Below are positions 7,660 through 9,837 of a DNA stretch of 9,837 nucleotides, one piece after another. Each line of letters starts with the position of its first letter. The first letter of the stretch is position 1. The position numbers and the translations under genes are program-made. The stretch comes from an uncultured Bacilli bacterium. Its GTDB lineage: Bacteria > Bacillota_I > Bacilli_A > RF39 > UBA660. The notes under the pieces are model-generated. The model searched no databases and was not told the origin of the DNA. It saw nothing but the letters and a program-made list of their open reading frames with translations. The stretch spans positions 1 to 9,837 of the forward strand of contig CANQYA010000030.1 in the NCBI GenBank assembly GCA_947627965.1. The letters are read 5' to 3'.

Positions 7660-8790
7660 ATGGCTAAAAAAAAGGTAAAGTTAAAACGAGGACCTAAAAT
7701 AATTTTATCTTTAATTATACTTTTAATTGTTATTTGTCTTGGCTTAAATATAAAAAATAATTTTAGTAAAGAAAAAGAAGAAGAACCTAAAGAACAAGAG
7801 AAAGATAATAAAATATCTTTAGTTATGGTAGGAGATGCCCTAATTCATAGTAGCGTATACGACGATGCATACGAAGATGGAAAATATAATTTTTATAAAA
7901 TGTTAGATCCCATAAAAAGTTATATAAGTTCTTTTGATTTAGCTTTTTATAATCAAGAAACAGTTTTAGGAGGGGTATCTTTAGGATTATCTAGTTATCC
8001 TGCTTTTAATTCACCTCAAGAAGTAGGAGATGCCTTTATTGATGCTGGATTTAATTTAGTAAGTCTTGCTAATAATCATATTTTAGATAAAGGTAGTAAA
8101 GCAATAATAAGTGCGAATAATTATTGGAGCAAAAAGAAAGATGTATTGACAAGTGGTTCATATAATAGCCTAGAAGAAAGAAATAATATTGTTATTAAAG
8201 AAATGAATGGGATAAAGTATGCTTTATTAGCTTATACGACAACAACTAACGGTTTAACACCAGCTAAATCTTATTATGTTAATATTTATGACGAAGAAAC
8301 AGTTAAAAATGATATAGAAAAAGTAAGAGATAGTGTCGATGTATTATTAGTTTCAATGCATTGGGGCGAAGAATATAATAATGATATTATTCCTAAGCAA
8401 AAAGAAATTGCTAATTACTTAGCTAGTTTAGGGGTTGATATAATAATTGGTACTCACCCTCACGTTATCGAACCTATTGACTATATTGGTGATACTTTAG
8501 TAATATATTCTTTAGGCAATTTTTTATCAGGTCAAGAAGGAATTGATAGATTAATAGGACTTATGGTAGCAGTAGATATTGAAAAAAAAGAAGATAAAGT
8601 AACAATAAGTAATCCTAGTACAATGCTTACCTATACTTATTATAAAAATAATAATGTTAAAACTGATTTTAAAGTTTATCCTTTTAATATGCTAAATAAC
8701 TCTATTTTAAATGGATATAAAAACTATTATAATAAATATATGAGCATTGTAACAGCTAGAACTGATAGAGTAGTTGTATTACCTATATAG
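7660..8790 (+). CDS. CapA/PgsA-family membrane-anchored metallophosphatase-like protein
   Basis: The 376 residues start with a basic stretch (MAKKKVKLKRGPK), one membrane helix (about 13-31) and a charged Lys/Glu linker (36-50), so the domain is anchored and faces outside. The rest matches the bacterial capsule-synthesis CapA fold of calcineurin-like phosphoesterases: VGD at 57-59, YNQET with Asn98 and Glu100, ANNH at 137-140, MHWG at 233-236, GTHPH at 264-268 and SLGNF at 284-288, which supply the metal-binding Asp, Asn and His. PgsA/CapA takes part in poly-gamma-glutamate synthesis or export in Bacillus, but many relatives stand alone with unknown substrates. No capB, capC or other capsule gene is present here, so a poly-glutamate role is not supported. 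The ribosome binding site AGGAG (7649-7653) overlaps the rnr stop, and the capA stop in turn overlaps that of smpB. It interrupts the usual rnr-smpB pair. Confidence 0.9.
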   Translation: MAKKKVKLKRGPKIILSLIILLIVICLGLNIKNNFSKEKEEEPKEQEKDNKISLVMVGDALIHSSVYDDAYEDGKYNFYKMLDPIKSYISSFDLAFYNQETVLGGVSLGLSSYPAFNSPQEVGDAFIDAGFNLVSLANNHILDKGSKAIISANNYWSKKKDVLTSGSYNSLEERNNIVIKEMNGIKYALLAYTTTTNGLTPAKSYYVNIYDEETVKNDIEKVRDSVDVLLVSMHWGEEYNNDIIPKQKEIANYLASLGVDIIIGTHPHVIEPIDYIGDTLVIYSLGNFLSGQEGIDRLIGLMVAVDIEKKEDKVTISNPSTMLTYTYYKNNNVKTDFKVYPFNMLNNSILNGYKNYYNKYMSIVTARTDRVVVLPI

Positions 8791-8798
8791 GAGGTGAT
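8789..8798 (+). promoter_or_regulatory. Strong ribosome binding site of smpB overlapping the capA stop
   Basis: AGGAGGTGAT matches the complement of the 16S rRNA 3' end over ten bases and its first two bases belong to the capA stop TAG. The GGAGG core ends 7 bases before the smpB ATG. Confidence 0.85.
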
Positions 8799-8801
8799 TA
8801 A

Positions 8802-9239
8802 ATGGAAATTATTAATAGAAAAGCTAGATTTAATTATTTTGTTGAAGAAGAATACGAATGTGGTATTGTTTTAAAAGGAACAGAAATTAAATCAATTAGA
8901 AATGGAGCTTGTAACTTTAATGATAGTTATGCGATTATAAGAAAAGGTGAAGTTTTTATTTTAAATATGTTTATAGATAGTTATAAAGAAGGAAATATAT
9001 TTAATCATGACGAAACAAGGACAAGAAAACTATTATTAAAAAAAAGAGAAATATTAAAGTTATTTGATAAAATTAGACTAGAAGGTTACACATTAATCCC
9101 TTTAAAATTGTATTTTAAAAACAATAAAGCTAAGATATTATTAGGATTATGTAAAGGTAAGAATAATTACGATAAAAGAGAGACACTAAAAGAAAAAGAT
9201 ATTAAAAGAGCAATTGAGAAAGCTAGTAAGAAATATTAG
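8802..9239 (+). CDS. smpB: SsrA-binding protein SmpB
   Basis: SmpB binds the tRNA-like domain of tmRNA, delivers it to stalled ribosomes and mimics the missing codon-anticodon helix. The 145 residues are slightly shorter than the usual 150-160. Family signatures are NRKARFNYF at 5-13, GIVLKGTEIKSIRNG at 21-35, FNDSYAIIRKGEVFILNM, NHDETRTRKLLL, IPLKLYFKNNKAKILLGLCKGKNNYDKRETLKEKD with the conserved DKR at 124-126, and a Lys-rich C-terminal tail (KRAIEKASKKY) that enters the mRNA path of the ribosome. Variations are Phe-Asn where the family usually has His-Asp (KARHDYF) and GLCKGK for GLAKGK. It lies directly before ssrA, its RNA partner, as in many Firmicutes, and is translated from a strong ribosome binding site after capA. 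Confidence 0.96.
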   Translation: MEIINRKARFNYFVEEEYECGIVLKGTEIKSIRNGACNFNDSYAIIRKGEVFILNMFIDSYKEGNIFNHDETRTRKLLLKKREILKLFDKIRLEGYTLIPLKLYFKNNKAKILLGLCKGKNNYDKRETLKEKDIKRAIEKASKKY

Positions 9240-9246
9240 CTTTTTC
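9216..9246 (+). terminator. Possible terminator overlapping the smpB stop
   Basis: GAGAAAGCTA (9216-9225) pairs with TAGCTTTTTC (9237-9246) around an 11-base loop, with one G.U pair. The right arm contains the smpB stop TAG, and its T5 run is part of the stem. It could end the rnr-capA-smpB transcript just before the ssrA promoter, but the T tract is short and lies within the stem. Confidence 0.4.
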
Positions 9247-9249
9247 TTA

Positions 9250-9278
9250 TTGAAAAAAGTAAAAAAATGTATTATAAT
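9250..9278 (+). promoter_or_regulatory. Strong promoter of ssrA
   Basis: TTGAAA (9250-9255), a 17-base spacer and a perfect TATAAT (9273-9278). Transcription would start near 9285-9286, two or three bases before the mature tmRNA 5' end, giving almost no leader. This is what one expects for an abundant stable RNA. Confidence 0.85.
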
Positions 9279-9287
9279 CTACTACAC

Positions 9288-9628
9288 GGGGCCGAATATG
9301 GTTTCGACGGGATAATTTAGTCATTAACGGCAAGTAGGTGGCAACCTTAACTGCAAACAAAAATAACTGGAAACAGAAATCAATTAGCTTTCGCTTAGTA
9401 TAATAGCAAAGCACTTCTTTTATTTCTTTTTCTGCGTGAAATATTAGAGGTTCATTTTTAGCAGAATATATTATTTCTTTTCCTAGGGAAATAATGAATT
9501 ATTAGGATAGTTATATTATTGTTCGTTAATTAGTTTATAATATAATGAAATTTATTAGTTAACTAAACTTGTAGATGTTTTTGATATGGTTATTTCGGAC
9601 GGGAGTTCGATCCTCCCCGGTTCCACCA
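9288..9628 (+). ncRNA. ssrA: Transfer-messenger RNA (tmRNA)
   Basis: tmRNA rescues stalled ribosomes and tags the unfinished protein for proteolysis. The 341-base one-piece RNA has a 7-bp acceptor stem: GGGGCCG (9288-9294) with CGGTTCC (9618-9624), then A and an encoded CCA (9626-9628). Its third pair is G.U, the alanine identity element, and the fourth pair is also G.U. The D-arm side has GGTTTCGACGGG, and the T arm is GGGAG-TTCGATC-CTCCC (9601-9617) after TTTCGGAC. Upstream of the tag, AGGT and ACCT can pair at the place of pseudoknot 1. TTAACT then GCA at 9353 looks like the resume site and gives ANKNNWKQKSISFRLV with stops TAA TAG at 9401-9406. The +1 frame instead ends QLAFA and TAG at 9396, more like a real tag; see findings. 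Later parts can hold the usual pseudoknots, not drawn in detail. Confidence 0.95.
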
Positions 9629-9664
9629 TATTGATAATAAACTCGGACTTTTCGAGATAAAATA

Positions 9665-9693
9665 AAGAACGTACTTGATAAAAGTGCGTTTTT
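9665..9693 (+). terminator. Intrinsic terminator of ssrA
   Basis: AACGTACTT (9668-9676), loop GATAA and AAGTGCGTT (9682-9690) form a 9-bp stem with one T.G pair, extendable by A-T and G.T pairs, followed by a T run to 9693. It lies 40 bases after the tmRNA CCA end; a smaller hairpin, CTCG/CGAG at 9642-9656, sits between them in the trailer. Confidence 0.8.
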
Positions 9694-9736
9694 ATGTTAT
9701 TATGAATGTGTCAAGGAAACTTGCATAAAATAAAAA

Positions 9737-9773
9737 TGGGAATACTTAACAATGCAGTGTTGAGTACTCGCCA
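9737..9773 (+). repeat. Long imperfect inverted repeat (hairpin) in non-coding DNA
   Basis: TGGGAATACTTAACA (9737-9751) and TGTTGAGTACTCGCCA (9758-9773) pair around ATGCAG with one mismatch, one T.G pair and one bulged G. No T tract follows, so it is not a standard terminator. It could be a structured RNA leader, a recombination or protein-binding site, or a remnant of a mobile element. The stretch 9694-9837 has no gene that I can recognise. Confidence 0.5.
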
Positions 9774-9805
9774 AAGATTTGGTTTGCACTTAATTTAATT
9801 TAAAT

Positions 9806-9837
9806 TGTACCCTATAAAATGGACACGATAGGGATTT
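9806..9837. mobile_element. Possible terminus of an IS3-type insertion sequence (partial, at window edge)
   Basis: TGTACCC at 9806-9812, then TATAAAAT and GGACAC to 9826, resembles the terminal repeats of IS3/IS150-group elements, which often combine TG near the tip, a C-run and TGGACA. CCCTAT (9810-9815) and ATAGGG (9828-9833) also form an internal inverted repeat. No transposase is in the window, so the call rests on a short motif only and is tentative. Confidence 0.3.

Noticed and set aside
9240..9266. CTTTTTC ... GAAAAAAG as a hairpin before ssrA
   Set aside because: The pairing is only runs of A and T, with no T tract after it, and the right arm overlaps the ssrA -35; the promoter reading explains it better.
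9288..9628. A split (two-piece, permuted) tmRNA
   Set aside because: Both halves of the acceptor stem are in the normal order in one continuous transcript with a promoter in front and a terminator behind.
9713..9724. CAAG-GAAA-CTTG mini-hairpin as a functional RNA
   Set aside because: Only four pairs and no extension without bulges; expected by chance.
1..9837. CRISPR array, toxin-antitoxin pair, phage genes or a multi-gene defence system
   Set aside because: No spaced direct repeats and no matching proteins are visible; every long frame belongs to a known housekeeping or envelope family.

Overview
The window is strongly AT-rich and densely coded, with strong AGGAGG-type ribosome binding sites, TATAAT -10 boxes and short intrinsic terminators. 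All ten Trp codons I can locate in the genes are TGG, and murD ends on TGA, so the standard bacterial code is used despite the low GC. Gene content and order (eno, secG, rnr, smpB, ssrA) point to a walled, low-GC Firmicute of the Bacilli. The start and end of the tmRNA tag resemble those I remember from Mollicutes, so an uncultured host-associated lineage near the Mollicutes/Erysipelotrichia (RF39-like) is a plausible but unproven guess.

Layout. (1) 1-983, +: 3' part of a P-type cation-transporting ATPase, with its own terminator. (2) 1126-2385, -: a FemA/FemB/MurM-family peptidoglycan bridge aminoacyltransferase, convergent with the ATPase; a perfect 12-bp-arm hairpin lies between them. (3) 2386-2515: a compact divergent promoter region. 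(4) 2516-5090, +: murD and eno, overlapping by 14 bases if eno starts at 3861. (5) 5091-5281: eno terminator and a strong secG promoter. (6) 5282-5497, +: secG, followed at once by a terminator. (7) 5548-9239, +: rnr (RNase R), a CapA-type membrane-anchored metallophosphatase, and smpB, tightly spaced, with stop codons merging into the next ribosome binding site. (8) 9250-9693, +: ssrA (tmRNA) with a near-consensus promoter and a terminator. (9) 9694-9837: non-coding DNA with a long imperfect hairpin and, at the edge, a sequence that looks like an IS3-type insertion sequence end.

Function. RNase R, SmpB and tmRNA form the trans-translation and mRNA-clearance module that rescues stalled ribosomes; SecG is the accessory subunit of the secretion channel. 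MurD and the FemAB protein both act on peptidoglycan precursors and are divergently expressed from one short region. Enolase is housekeeping glycolysis.

I do not see a wholly new system here. The most notable oddity is in the tmRNA tag. The frame set by the expected GCA resume codon begins ANKNN but runs to an atypical end (SFRLV), whereas the +1 frame ends in LAFA followed by a stop, which looks like a normal degradation tag. This suggests a one-base insertion (or error), or an unusual resume position. Other points of interest are a capA gene inserted between rnr and smpB, a terminator only 25 bases before the rnr start, and a possible mobile-element boundary downstream of ssrA.
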